From positions 169,741 to 233,740 of the forward strand of contig OENT01000085.1 in NCBI GenBank assembly GCA_900239685.1: a stretch of 64,000 nucleotides of DNA. The letters are read 5' to 3'. The DNA comes from Rotaria macrura (taxonomy: Eukaryota > Rotifera > Eurotatoria > Philodinida > Philodinidae). Each line of letters opens with the position of its first letter. Position 1 is the stretch's first letter. This document shows, piece by piece, positions 1 to 12,167 of the stretch. Under the pieces are notes generated by a model, which was not told the origin of the DNA, ran no database searches, and worked only from the letters and a program-made list of their open reading frames with translations. Position numbers and translations under genes: made by a program.

Positions 1-1628
1 CAGTCCTGACTCACCAGTGCCTCATTGATTTGAGAAGCCTACTGCTTATTATCTAAGTCACTAGCTAGGAGTAAATCCAATGTTTGAAAGTAACTTGGAA
101 ATATTTGAGAGAAACTTCCTTCTCTTTTTTCGTAGTCATTGGAAGTAGTTTCTATTTTCAAAAACTGATTTATCAGCTCTCAATGTTCGCAAATACAATA
201 ACAAATTTTGTCTATGGTTTGTTTGTTAGTCTACAAATATCATTAGTTTCACTTGAAAATAATTTCGTGTGACATACCTGCATGCAATTAGTTAACTTCT
301 TTTGACCTTCAGGAACTAATCAACACATATTTTCTGACATCACAAGAAATCTGACAAGAAGTGAAAAATTTCAACTTCGATGGTTTTCTATCTGTCCGGC
401 TATTCGAAGGACATCAATTGATATCAGTAAACACTTAACTTCTTCATCATAGAAAAATCTTTTGATCACTTGTGAATCATCTACTCTATTGATTTGTATG
501 TAGAATATTGCAATGTGTTTATGGTTTCCATGAATGATCATTTTAAGAAAAAAAGAAAAATGACATTTAAAAAAAAGTACCAACTCAATGGCATTCTAAT
601 TAATATTAATTTCATTGTGTAATCTATAGAGTAACGGACGTGTGCTTTTCTCCATTGCTGTATTCGTAGAATATCTACTAGTGTTCTGTAGCCCAGCAGA
701 GTGCCTGATACCTTGCCTGACCTGAATCATGAGTTTGGGTATCGTTTCGCCAAATCAGGTCACGTACCATGTATGAAAAGCATTTTCCGATTGGGTATCC
801 ATTTGAGATCATACTCGAATCCGGCCCAATAGTAAATCAAATATCGACATTTTCAAAAATTTTAACTTTTTCAAACTGCTATTGATATAAAAGTATACAT
901 TAGAAATCTGATTCGATCATAGATCATGATCGAACAATAGAATGAACTTGAGAATAGATCAAAACAATTGAAAGCGTTAATGATTTTACTAAAAGAATTC
1001 GTTTTTATTGAATATTAATTCACAGATACTGAAAAATCAGACTATTCAGTAATTGAATATATTGAGAGGAAAATGAGCTTTCAGAAAGGTGAGACTTTGT
1101 TTTCACATTGAAAAACCTATTGTCATCTATGTATAAATATCTATGGTGTTTGATGTCAATAATACGCTTCATTTCAGCTTCATCATCAACAAGTAAACAT
1201 ATACTTGACGAAGCAAAAAAACAAACTTCAGAAACAAAAAGACATTGAATATTTTGTGATTCGTTTGATTTATTCACCTTTGCGATAACATCTCTTTTTG
1301 TTGCTATTCATAGAAGAAACTAAACAGCATTGTTGTGTTGGTATAAAGAAAAAAAGTTTGAAATCTACGTATACCAAGAATGAAAACATCTTCTGCATTC
1401 TGGTTTGTTTCGCTTGAAAAAAATTGTACCCATGCAGTTCACTGTTAGGAATCGAGACTATCATTTTATTAAGATAGTTTTTTTTTATCACATGTTTACA
1501 TGTGCGTTGAGTCCTTGGACAGTGTCGAATGAGGAGATATGAACGTTATGTTGAAATAAATTCATAAACTAACTTTCCAGCGTTCTATTGATTACAAACA
1601 GGAAAAACAATATTCTTAATTTATTTAG
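1..1628. other. No gene recognised at left edge
   Basis: I see no exon with a convincing splice frame here. Short open frames near 84-272 and 371-583 have AT-biased composition and no family features. Because a plus-strand exon with a good acceptor begins at 1629, at least part of this stretch is probably intron of a gene that starts to the left of the window. Confidence 0.4.
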
Positions 1629-1938
1629 ATCGCTTATTAACAACATCATTTAACAATAATAATAATAATAATAATAATACAAAAACTGTATTAGATAACT
1701 TATCCAATCAGTCGTCAACCAATAGTTCAGGTTTTCATTCAAAATCGACAACAACAATATTCAATAATGAATATTGCCCGAGATCACCTGATACATTTGA
1801 TTTGACATTGCCAGGTAAAAATGAGACAACAAAAGTTTCAGAGAGAAAAACATGGCACCAAAATCAAAGTTCCTTTTTTTTTCTTTTATTTTAGGTATAT
1901 ACCCATTGTACACATGCCAATATCAAATGAATGTGTGA
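1629..1938 (+). CDS. 3' end of an unrecognised gene (two exons, partial)
   Basis: Two spliced exons are visible. The first is 1629-1814: acceptor TTTAG just before it, donor GGTAAAA after it, entry two bases before the first full codon. The second is 1895-1938, with acceptor TTTTAG and stop TGA at 1936-1938. The phases agree across the intron, whose single carried base G is completed by GT. The encoded tail is about 75 residues, low complexity and rich in Asn, Ser and Thr, with a run of nine Asn encoded by an AAT microsatellite near 1655-1680. It ends in a short Tyr/Cys-containing tail. No domain is visible and I do not recognise the family. The upstream exons must lie in the unassigned stretch before it or outside the window. 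It converges on TMEM39, whose stop is only 53 bases further on. Confidence 0.5.
1655..1680 (+). repeat. AAT microsatellite, coding poly-Asn
   Basis: About nine ATA/AAT repeats inside the partial left-edge gene, read as a run of Asn codons in the spliced frame. Confidence 0.8.
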
Positions 1939-1990
1939 TGTAGTTCTTTTGTTCTCGTACTTTCTTTTTTAAAATTAAATTTTTTATTTT

Positions 1991-4192
1991 TCAACTTAAT
2001 TTTTTCTGTTTTGATATTGTTGATGGTTGAAAATGTTCATAGTTTTCAACAAACTCCATTATGATTCTGTCGCGTACTATTTTAAATATTGGATATGAAC
2101 TAAAAAAAATGATTAAATAACCGATGAGTATTTGCTCCCAATGTCTTCCACGTGTCACCCATACAATATGAAATACAATGAGAATGATGCACAAAATAAG
2201 CTGTGTTGTTAAAAATGATTTCGAATCTCCAAATAATCGATACAGAATGGAATGGGATCGTGATTGAGGACTAGCGGCGTTACTTAAATGTTGTATAGCA
2301 ATGTAGTATTGATTAATCGAAGGTAATTTAACAACACTGCCACGTGTATACGAATTACATTCCGATGACCATTCATGAAGTGTGTCCGTTCGAATATTTG
2401 ATTGTTGTTTCCATTGACCAAGATGTGTCGCTATACGATTAAGAGTTGTTTGAAGTTTAACCGGAAATAGAAAGGCACTATGAGTTACAAATGTGCTCAA
2501 TGTGAATATGACGATTAACATTTTTAAAGGTTGACAATCTATCGAGCGGACATGACTATCTAAACATAAATTCGAATGTCTATGGTTTACTTGAATGAAA
2601 GTTTCAAATTTAAGAAAAAGCCTAGAATCATTTAAAAAATTAGAGAAATTTTCATTCATTTTTTTTCAAGTTCAAATAAAATGGTACTTTTTCTCTTGGG
2701 TTGTTTGAAATCAGAAATCAAGCCATATTTGTCGATTTAAAAATACCAATGTACAATCTAAATGACTTAATCATGATATTTGGCTTTTATCTAAAATGAA
2801 CTACGCAGTCTATATTGAGATTCCTGCAGCCTCATTGGCACAGGATCTTCTGAACGATCGATCTTAATGAAATTCGTTGAAAAGAACTCAGTGTACAGTT
2901 TAATGATGATATCATTAAACTAATTCTAATAGTTTCAGACATTTAATCAAAGAACATTGCACTGTAATAAATAAACATCTTCTTTAGTATATTGTTCAAA
3001 AATTTAATTTTTATGTATCTGTCCGAGATCTGAAAATATTTTTCTTTAATTTTCCTTTACCTATCGTTTTGATTGGAATTAAATCATAGAGAATAAATGA
3101 AGCTAATGTTCGATAGAAATTCAACATTATTCTTCGGACAACATTTGGCCATAAGTCATCGGCTTCTTGTCTAGATTGTGCATAAAATGTTGAACATTCA
3201 TGTGTATCAACTTTTTCTTCTGTTATCGATGACCATCGCGACCATGGAATGATGTTCGGCGGTGAATTAATAGTAGGATTTATTTTTCGAGGTGCCATAG
3301 ATGTTGACGATCGATAAGAAAGTCGAGGCAATGAATTTGTTGCCATCGAAGATGTGGACGATGATGATGTTGACGTACGACATTGTTTACGTACGACCGT
3401 TGATTGCTTTGAAATATTATAAGGACATTCTTGAAAGAGATTATGTTTATCAAGTAGTGTAATAATAATTAAATGAACAAATATGATGGAGAAGAATGTC
3501 GTACTAAATCGATGAGTAACGAATGTATGATACAAAAGCCAAGCTAGAAATGTCGAATAAACCATGATAATCATTACAAGCAACAATTTGTTTAGACGAT
3601 TTTTAAATTTTTGACTCCGTTGTATCAAATATGGTAGCTTCTTTCTTATAGTCCATACAAATGAACATATTAATTCAATGGAACTGACACCAAGTAATGT
3701 GACATAGATATATTTGTCTATTAAATCAATATTAATAGATTTTCGTGTTATTGAATAATATGTGTATGAAAGAGTAATAAAATGAGTTTGCTCATCTTTT
3801 GTTTGTTCAAGGGTTTTCGACGAAAGAATCGTTTCTTTATGTAAACTATGTGAATTAAGCCAAAAAACTGCATGATATAATAAAATATAGATTGCATTTA
3901 AATGAATTAAATTTTGTAACGTAAAATATAGACAATAAGCAAGATGACCATCAAGTGTTATAGCTGGTATCTCCTGATGTAATCGACTAGTCACTTCGGT
4001 TTCAGTATCTGGTGCAATTTCTCCCATCATACTTGTCATTTTTTCCCGTAAAACTCGGTCACGTATTGAATATATACTAACGCGACCGGTTGCTGACGTA
4101 GACGATGTATTCGTTGAAGGAGACATCGATGGTGACGGACCACTGATGCTACTTGTTGATTTCGAATCACCCTGACTTCGACGATGATGCAT
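1991..4192 (-). CDS. TMEM39: TMEM39-like multi-pass ER membrane protein
   Basis: Two exons (4192-3061 and 2589-1991) joined by a 471-base intron give 576 residues. Human TMEM39A is about 490; the excess is mainly a Ser/Thr-rich N-terminus and a Ser-rich loop. Conserved family stretches are visible. A 'THECS' motif (exon 1, near residue 310) matches human 'PTHSC'. It is followed by an amphipathic stretch ending in 'LNFYRTLASFILYDLIPI'. Exon 2 has 'LNRIATHLGQW' (human 'LHKSAAHLGKW') and the C-terminal 'FKIVRDRIIM' (human 'FKLLRDRIVL'). Several hydrophobic segments are spread over both exons. TMEM39 proteins sit in the ER, are linked to collagen secretion and COPII traffic, and regulate PI4P through SAC1; that role is inferred from the family. 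The acceptor TTCAAG at 2591-2590 was preferred to an upstream CTAG because it keeps the frame. Confidence 0.88.
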
Positions 4193-5297
4193 TGCCTTGA
4201 GTTATTGGTTGTCTTTCTATAGATCCCACTCACACTGAAGTGTGTGCGTATAAGTAAATGATGTACATGTGCAATGAAGCACAACAAAAAAAAACTAGAA
4301 AGAGAATAGAGGAAGAAGAAAGAAAGAGAAAAAAACCGATCGAATAATACTTCAAATGAAATTTACTTTCTATTCATCATTGCTTTGACAAATAATAACT
4401 TTGAGAGATGGATTGAGAATGAAAATTTGGGATATAATTTTATAATTAAAATTTGTTGCATACTTTGCAAAATCAATGGTAAACAATCGCTTTAAATGTC
4501 AGATATTTATTGAAAGAATTTGAAATTATGAAAAACTTCATTTCTAATTAGAAACTAGTCATCAAAGTAAAGTCTAAAAACTTCTATCATTTCTGATCCA
4601 AACTGATGACGTAAAAGAATCATCTGCGTATCATATTTTGTAAACAAAAGCAAACATCAATTCATAGTGATTCTTTTCTTTTTTATGATTCATTTTTGAA
4701 GTACAAGGTTCGGATGATCATGGTCATTATGATATCATTTTATTCTTCCTTGTAAATACTATCGATTAATTGTGTTGAACAAAATTCTTTGATATATTTT
4801 TATCGAGAGTACTTTATGACAAATATCAAAAATTTTAACAATTCGCATTTTGCGAAAATATGTAACTGTTAATATTCATATTCCTATAGCAACGCTAATA
4901 CAAGGCTTCATGTCTAATATTTTAAAACGACATGTTATATTTCCGCTCTATCTTTTATTCACATTTTGCATGTGTTCTCCCACATATTCTTCACTTTTTA
5001 AAAATCTTGTTATCTATATGCGAGCAAACACAAAATTCACTTTGTTGCAAGTTCTGCTGTTATCAAGCATCATTACAGTTATTTCGTAGTTGTTTTTCAA
5101 CATCTATCCCGGATTGTCTTTCAAACCAACAACATTTAGAGCTGAAAACTATAAAATCTGTTTATTTAAAGTTCAAGAAATGGTAGGTCTCTTGATCTAG
5201 AGTTGTACCTTTTCATTATGAGTGTATCATCGATTCTTTTTAAATTTTTTACTTTTAATAGCTTTGCAATCGTGGTTTCTACATTTATTTACATCGA
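4193..5297. other. Intergenic, divergent promoter region
   Basis: This 1.1 kb lies between the divergent starts of TMEM39 (minus) and the mucin-like gene (plus). A purine-rich tract (about 4290-4340) sits just upstream of TMEM39. Short open frames at 4850-5186 have no domain features. Otherwise I see nothing in it. Confidence 0.5.
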
Positions 5298-6462
5298 TTG
5301 ATTTTTATTATTTTATTGCTGTGCACAACCAAAGTGCATTCACTAGTTTCAGATACCACCGACCTGACAAGTCCTTCCGATGCTGCAGTAACAAGTCCTT
5401 CCGATGCTGCAGTAACAAGTCCTGCCGGTGCTGCAGTAACAAGTCCTGCCGATGCTGCAGTAACAAGTCCTGCCGGTGCTGCAGTAACAAGTCCTGCCGA
5501 TGCTGCAGTAACAAGTCCTGCCGGTGCTGCAGTAACAAGTCCTGCCGGTGCTGCAGTAACAAGTCCTGCCGATGCTGCAGTAACAAGTCCTGCCGGTGCT
5601 GCAGTAACAAGTCCTGCCGGTGCTGCAGTAACAAGTTCTACTACTTCCACGACAACGAGTACTTCAATTTCCACGACAACGAGTGCTTCAACTTCCACGA
5701 CAACGAGTCCTTCAACTACCTCGACAATGTAATCTACTTATTCCATCACCCACATTTTTACTTCAACAAACTAGACGTCTTTTTTATTTCTAGTCCTAAT
5801 ACTGAGACAAGTGCCAGTGCTTGTCTAAGCGGTAATTTTACAATTCTTGGTATTAGTGGATGTCTCTCAGTTGGTGTAAATGGTCCAGTTATAATCACTG
5901 CTTTTATCCTCGGTATTCTGTCCTTCATTGGTGTCATTGTAAGTACCTGACCTCTCTACCGAAAAACAGCATGTCTCAGCCAAAATACCATTACATGCAC
6001 TAGGGAGCGGCTTCTTACATGTTATTCTGCCTCAAGCCATTATCATCGAATAACGCTGTCACAATAAACAGCAAGAGTATCCCACTTAAACAAACATCGG
6101 TAAAAGATTAAAATCTTCTATTGAATGCCATTATCTAGAATCTCTTTCTTATTTTTAGAAACCATCACAAACTACAAGTAAGATACGTAACTGAAGATAT
6201 TTTCTTTTTTTTCCTCTTTACTATATTTCTTATAGACCAGACACGACCAAAACGATCACATCTAAATGAACAAAAAAATCCTGGAGATAATCAAATAACA
6301 AAAAAGTCAAATAAGCCTCAAAGTTCATCTAGCAGAATAACAAGAACTCACAAAACCGCAGTAGTAATAGAAAACGAAATAACTCAACAACCCCAAGCAC
6401 GTAGAACAAGACCTAAGGGACAAAAACCACCTAGTGTTCAGCCTAAGACTCATAAAAGCTGA
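5298..6462 (+). CDS. Mucin-like single-pass membrane protein with 8-residue repeats
   Basis: A four-exon model (5298-5728, 5794-5938, 6159-6177, 6236-6462; 822 bases in frame) gives 273 residues. It starts with a signal-peptide-like segment (MIFIILLLCTTKVHS). Eleven tandem 8-residue units of type TSPAGAAV or TSPADAAV follow, then three Thr/Ser units (STTTSTS-like), all good O-glycosylation substrate. Exon 2 adds a short Cys-containing stretch and one transmembrane helix (VIITAFILGILSFIGVIV). Exons 3 and 4 encode a basic, Lys/Arg/Gln/Thr-rich tail of about 80 residues. The architecture suggests a type I surface mucin with a cytoplasmic tail. No known family is recognised, so the role is inference. 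A polyadenylation signal AATAAA lies at 6473-6478, 11 bases after the stop. The 19-base exon 3 is the least certain part, but the phases fit only with it. Both splice borders of every intron are GT-AG. Confidence 0.72.
5367..5630 (+). repeat. 24-base coding tandem array, 11 units
   Basis: Eleven head-to-tail copies of a 24-base unit (ACAAGTCCTGCCGGTGCTGC + AGTA). They vary mainly at one codon (GGT/GAT), and two early copies have TTC for TGC. Each unit contains CTGCAG. Because the period is a multiple of three and stop-free, all reading frames over the array are open, but only the frame with the signal peptide joins to the downstream exons. A second, shorter 24-base repeat (TCCACGACAACGAGT plus 9) follows at about 5646-5719. 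Confidence 0.95.
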
Positions 6463-6472
6463 AGACATAATC

Positions 6473-6478
6473 AATAAA
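6473..6478 (+). terminator. Polyadenylation signal of mucin-like gene
   Basis: Canonical AATAAA 11 bases downstream of the TGA stop at 6460-6462. Confidence 0.6.
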
Positions 6479-7023
6479 ATACGAACTAAATGTGTTGATC
6501 TCGTTGATACCACTCACAAAACGTTTTTGTGAGAATTTTTTGTTTGAAAAAATTAATATTCTTTTTACTACTAAATGAATCATAACGTACCGTTACTGAA
6601 TGAAGTTTTCAGTTTTAAACGTTAATCTATTCAATTTTTATTTTAAAAAGCTTATGTGAAATATTCATTTAATAAAGAAAATCAAAGCCGTGTGGTCAAA
6701 TCTACACGTCCACATGATACGAATTTACAGTAAATAAGTAAATTGGTGGTTCTGAAACTTTGTTTTTATAGAAAGACAACAGGAGAAAAGAATAATATGA
6801 ATATAGAAAGGAGATGAGATGAAACATCATGTAACAACAATCTTTTACATTGTTTCGAGTTTTCTGTTCTTTCTCTTTACTAATGTTTATTCATCTCCAT
6901 ATCGAGAAAAAACCATATCGTTTTGTTGATTGTTGATAAAGATGTTTTCAACAGAGACCATCTCTTTTTCATTTTTCACCGAGAATAATTTGTTTCAATG
7001 TTAAACTTATTTTATTAAAATTA
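6479..7023. other. Intergenic, nothing seen
   Basis: AT-rich sequence between the mucin-like gene and the first histone-like fragment. There is no open frame of coding character and no repeat structure that I can support. Confidence 0.4.
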
Positions 7024-7024
7024 G

Positions 7025-7144
7025 GATGCTAGAGAGTTGTCTGTAATATGTCGTACAGTAATTGATCGCTTGGATATACACCATTCTCTTAGTATTAATT
7101 ATGCCGACGGATTATTCAACGATATTCTGATGAAACTGCTTTGA
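7025..7144 (+). pseudogene. Short exon-like fragment, possibly histone-fold relic
   Basis: After a good acceptor (AAAATTAG) a 39-codon open stretch runs to TGA at 7142-7144. It contains 'TVIDRLDIHHSLSINYADG' followed by 'LFNDILMKLL', which loosely recalls the helix-loop-helix of a core histone (H2B 'FVNDIFERI'). No start exon was found upstream. The composition is more coding-like than its surroundings. The histone comparison is from memory and weak; it could equally be a random open frame or an exon of an unknown gene. Confidence 0.2.
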
Positions 7145-7773
7145 ACAAACTGTTTCAGTTTATTTCCTCTCGATTTCTATTGACACTTGGAAATCATGAA
7201 TAGTATTTTAAAATTCATAACTAATACTCTACTAAAATGCTGCTCGATAGGCACGTTCATTCCGGATCATAAGCTAAGAAAATCAATTTTATATGAGAAA
7301 GCGTAGAATTTCTGTAAAAACTGCTAATTATTTCGTAAAAAAAAAGTAGATAGGAAGTCAAATTCTTGATAATCTACTTAGTTTAGTTTTGAAATGTCTA
7401 TTTTTCTTCCATACTTATTCATTCACTTTTGTGTGTCTATCATAGTCGTAAACCTTTTCTACTGTTTACAGTGGGTATGTGTGAGATAAACATATTATTT
7501 CTTCTCATGTAATTCAAAGCGTAGGATAGCAATACAATTTGTCTATGCTGTAAGTCAATGTTTTTGAATCATTTCATCACATTTGACCACCTAGAATTCA
7601 GCTCATTCTCTGTTGTCCACCACGTCAATATCCAATACAGGAAGAGCACTATTGGTGACACCAATTCGAATTATATAATAATAATTAATCACTTTTCAGT
7701 AATTTTTAATATAAGCAACTGTGATAATATATGGAACAACGTTTAACATCATACACATTCGATAAAATTAATC

Positions 7774-7982
7774 ATGAGCATTGCACCCGATTCTAGATTG
7801 GCTAATCGTATAGCAAAGTATCAGCAGATGAAAACGCTGTCCTATCGATTCACTCGTGCGTTATGTATGCAGCAGCTGTCATTGAATTGACATCTGCAAA
7901 GTTATATGGGCAAAATATTACAGATCCTGGAGTTTTCCAACATATCCTAAAGACGGTACACCGACAGTTGAGTCCGGCATGA
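7774..7982 (+). pseudogene. Histone-fold-like relic with an internal frame change
   Basis: An ATG at 7774 opens a frame reading 'MSIAPDSRLANRIAKYQ'. From about 7815 a different frame continues with 'KVSADENAVLSIHS', then 'VMYAAAVIELTSAKLYGQN', then 'ITDPGVFQHILKTVHRQL', to TGA at 7980-7982. The second part has the shape of a histone-fold alpha2 helix, loop and alpha3: compare the H3 pattern AVMALQEA...AYL...TIMPKDIQLA. The frame change between the two parts suggests a broken copy. Which histone-fold protein it derives from, if any, cannot be settled by eye. Nothing else nearby completes a gene. Confidence 0.3.
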
Positions 7983-7999
7983 CGATGAAATTTATTTGA

Positions 8000-10900
8000 T
8001 AAAATAAAATTCTTTTATTTTAAAAACATTTGTGTTCACGTCAGTAGTTGAGCGGGAGCTCTTGGTTTTTAAAAATGCGTGCCACTTGCCGTTATACGGA
8101 ACGTCGAAGCTAGCTGTTGTAATGATTCATCCAAAAAATTCACGTTTTCTAATCTTTAAGAGTTAATTTTGTGACTATTCAACAACTACTACGTTAACAC
8201 GTCGTTTCATTTTCAAATCTATAATAGATTCATAGATAAGCAGATTATCACGTGCTGAATTTTTAACAGAAACTTATAACTCATTGTGTATAGAAAAAAA
8301 AACATCAAAACTTGTTGCTACTTTTACAGCTCGATTGCAACAGTTTCTTTAGAAGTTGGAATATGTATACATCGTGCTACTTTTACATATTATGTACCAT
8401 CAGAACGTACACAATCGGAACAATTATTTTTTAAGCAGCGCCAGATTGATTCTGATCTATAAGCATGTTAATAAAAAATTCCGTATCAGCAGAAACTACA
8501 TTGTGTTTGTGGAACCATTTACAATAAGATATGATTGAAAACATAATACAACGAACTGAATATCAACAAAGATAAGATTAACATATAAAATTTAATTATT
8601 TGAAATACTTCCTTTACCTCAGTAAGGATGATTGTCTTAAAAATGGAATTAAGTGTCAACGAATCATCAACATTATTGAGTGAAACATTTTGACATTTGC
8701 TTACTTCATCTTTCACTAACTGATTGAATATTGACTAGTGTCTTGTTTAATTAATCGATGAAAGCTACATTGTCAGATTATTCATAAAGATAGTAGAGTA
8801 GACGATTGAAAGATCATAGTCAAAGATATTTCTTATTAACTACAACGATAAATTTCAAATGAATTTCTCAAGATACATATTAAACAAAACTAAGCAAATG
8901 ATTTTAGATTTAACTAACATGTATTGTTTTGTTTTGTTGTTCTTTATAAGCCCCCACCCCCCTTCAAAATTCGAAATTTTCGTCAGAATACTACAAAAGG
9001 AGACAAATACATTTTTGAGTTCCTTGAAGTGTTCACGTTAAGGATCAATACTACTTTCCGATTTTTTTCCTGAAAAAGTGGATTTTCAATAAAAAAATTT
9101 GACCTAGTCATACAAAAAACCTCGAATTTTTTATGGTTCGTATTTTTTGTTTACCAGATTGTGGAGGATGTAAAACTTCATATATTCCGACATTTTTTCG
9201 GTTAACAGACGTATATTGACGGAGTAATGGCTTTCATAAGTTGTATGTCTTTGTAGACCACCTGTGAGTGTGGGATCATTAAAATGTGTTTCAAACAAAG
9301 CTTCCTAACTGATATTATCATAGTTCGATAGAGTAAACCAAGTTGTAGATACCCTGAATTTTTTTCGATGAATGAATGATTACTGGCAGAGAAACGAGAA
9401 TTTTTCCATTACAGTGCATTTTCGCTACTAAAATGTAATTTTTTTAAGATCTCGTCGGGGATTTCGAAACTTTAGGCGATTATAATTAGAAAAATTTTAT
9501 TACAGAAAGATGCTCCATAAAATTCTGCATATACTGAGCTGGCTAGAATTTTCGTTTTGAGAAAAATGTCTGGAAAAAAATGGAGTTTTTCATCACCTGT
9601 AAAAATATGCTACGAATTCGCGTTGTATTTTACAAGTTTGACTATGAGGTTTTTATTTATCAGCTAAATGCATGTGATATTCCGAATCAACCTCAAAAAC
9701 TGAGTCCCATAAGATATATTTTAGGGGAAATATTTTTCATCCCAATAAAACCCTGAGGGGGACCACAGGTAAAAATAGTTAAAACGAGCTGAGCGGGAGT
9801 CCAGGTCATTTTTTGCAATAGAAAGTATTTTTTACTAAAACATTTTATTCTACTTGGTGGTCATTAAAATTCTGGTAATCAAACTTCACTCAATAGAATG
9901 AAAGAGTTCGCCGATTTATTGTGCATATATGACATAAGGGAATCGCAATCGCAAGACGAGAGATATAGATGGCGTGATATACAACATTATGAAAAGCATC
10001 ATTCATTATTTGATTAACTTTCACGAGTAGTTTTAAATAATACAATATATGGCTGAGTTTATATCATTTTATGTTTTATTGTTGCTCAAAAAAATATTTC
10101 ATCAACTTTGTTTTAAAATTTTCTCAAAACAGGAGTTTCACAAAGCATTTGCAACAATTTTCTATATAATCAAAGGATAACCTCAGATGCTTCAGTTTTG
10201 ACTGAAAGCTAACACTTCCAGTGAGGGCCTCTCGTGGCTGTTTTTTTTTTCAAAAAGATTTTAGATGATGAAAAAAATGCTTTACATCTAACAAAATTTT
10301 GGTTTTTTATTGTATTTCTAGAAATCTTTTAACTGCGTGTAGGCCTAAAAATAGAAGGAAGAAATTCGAAAAAAGGCCCACGAGGGGCCCTAGTCCCAAG
10401 CGTGATGTGCAAAATAAAATAAAAGAATAGAACTTTGAAATGACTTTGACAGAATTTCGTTGCAAATGCGACAACCCCCCAAAATATGGTTTATGCACAC
10501 ATTGAAATTATCACAACTCCTGTAAAAAAAGAGATAGAACGCTGAAATGTTTTTTACATGCATGACTGACTAACACTAACATTCGTACAAAATTTCAGCA
10601 TTATACTATGTTCCGTTACGGAGATCAATTTTTGATGGGGGGGGGGGGGGGGGCTTAACGTTCATTAATGTAATGTTGCCTATTTTTCTAAAATTATTTG
10701 ATTTCTATTGATTGACAGGAGATCTTTGCATCGCCTATTAATCTCATCAATTTCAACGAAAAAAAGCCTAGCTATAAGTTTCATATAGATCGATCCCTCA
10801 AATATGAAATGTTTACTTTTGTAACTAATATTAATTATACGCGCATACAATGCAAATAATAGCGCAGATTCTCTTATACTATTAACAATCTGTAAAGTCC

Positions 10901-11747
10901 TGTTTAAAACATATGACGTGTTTTCGATTGACTATTATTTTAGTTAATTTCATGTCATTGTTTCATGGGTTGAATCGCATCTAGCATGAATATCAAATAT
11001 TTAAAACTAAACAAAGAACTCGATAAAATTTTTTTCTACTAATAAATTTAATAAAATATATATATCTAGTTTTATCTTGCTATATCATCGTTTTCCGTAA
11101 CATTATGCGTTCAAATCGATCGAATGTACTTTGAAACGACAATCATCAATGTGTCATGTTACTGAAAATAAAAAACCCTAATACAATCGTGTTCAATCTG
11201 AGAAAAAACAAATATTGAGCATTTGTTCGAAAGTGCATAAAGAGTATTTTCTAACTGATAGTAGTGAAAGCATTCTTGTACATTTATATAATCACAATCG
11301 ATCTAATATAAGTAAATAAGCGAACTGTTTTTTTTTCAAAGAAAACAAAACGATCCCTCACTTTCTTCTGCCTAATAGTTTCATATTTTTTTCTGTGATC
11401 TTAATTGCTTTTGACGCTAAATAAAATAAATGCATCATGTATAAATAATCTTTATTGAACTCTTTTGGCATAAATATTATTTTTTAGACAAATAGCTTGA
11501 AATTTTTCAACTATTGATGTATTTCATTGTCACATTTAAAGAATTTGTGGATGAATAAAAGTAAAAATTGGAGCAACGTCCTATTGGAGTAAGTGTCTTC
11601 AGACAACGTGCAAACATTCTGAAGAAACCTTGTTAGATTATCTTATCTTATCTAAAACTAATTTATGTTGATGCTATGTAGAAGAATTCAATTCGCAATA
11701 TGCTTGAGTATTTTTTAACATTTCGATTATCATAAAAGAGGAATAAA
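8000..11747. other. Gene-free, repeat-like AT-rich region
   Basis: 3.7 kb without a supportable exon. The part from about 9050 to 10660 differs from unique intergenic DNA: long T/A runs, short G/C clusters (CCCCCACCCCCC at 8951-8962, CCTGAGGGGGACC near 9752) and a 17-base G run. This texture suggests decayed mobile-element sequence, but no coding remnant (transposase, reverse transcriptase) is readable. Short open frames here (for example 8519-8716, 10307-10498 on minus) have no domain features. Confidence 0.4.
10637..10653 (+). repeat. Homopolymer run of 17 G
   Basis: Seventeen consecutive G in an otherwise AT-rich region. Long G runs are prone to length variation and can form quadruplex structures. 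Confidence 0.95.
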
Positions 11748-12167
11748 ATGAGTGGAACGTGTGAAGGTAAATCAACTTAGTTTTCATAGAATATTGATGT
11801 TTCTCTTTTTGTAATAGATTCTTACAATTTTGCTTTATTCGGCAGTAACTTTTGTGATTTACGATCGACGTTAGGAATTGTGTCAGTAATAAATATTATT
11901 ATATCTGGTATCACTATATTATTCATAATTGTAAGTCATTGATTCGAAAGTATTTAACTCTACTTAAGTTTTCATCGTAATTTGTAGGGTTTTCTGTTAA
12001 AATTCCGAGGACGTCCTCCAAGTTTACGTGACCCGCAATATTACCCTAAGTATAAACTCGATACTTCCACCGATGATGATGATGATGACGATGGTATTAA
12101 TTTTAACTCTACGCAGTCTGCCTCTGGCATAGATAGACATATATCATGTGTCCTACAAAAAAGTTAG
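11748..12167 (+). CDS. Small single-pass membrane protein, acidic tail
   Basis: Three exons (11748-11766, 11818-11930, 11988-12167) sum to 312 bases, encoding 103 residues; all introns are GT-AG and 51 or 57 bases long. The protein begins MSGTCED, has a short N-terminal part with two Cys, then one strongly hydrophobic helix (IVSVINIIISGITILFIIGF). After it comes a basic Arg/Pro stretch (KFRGRPPSLRDPQYYP), a run of seven Asp and a Ser/Asn-rich tail. No family is recognised. The positive charges right after the helix and the absence of a signal peptide suggest a tail-in-cytoplasm orientation. The intron after the membrane helix (ATT|GTAAGT, phase 0) is placed exactly as in the mucin-like gene at 5.3 kb. 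Two AATAAA signals follow at 12223 and 12234, supporting a real transcript end. Confidence 0.65.

Noticed and set aside
5367-5630. CRISPR-like array
   Set aside because: Units are contiguous 24-base tandem repeats without spacers, in a eukaryotic coding exon.
5285-5698. Long antisense and alternate-frame open stretches over the tandem array
   Set aside because: They arise because the 24-base unit has no stop in any frame; only the frame with a signal peptide splices onward to a membrane helix.
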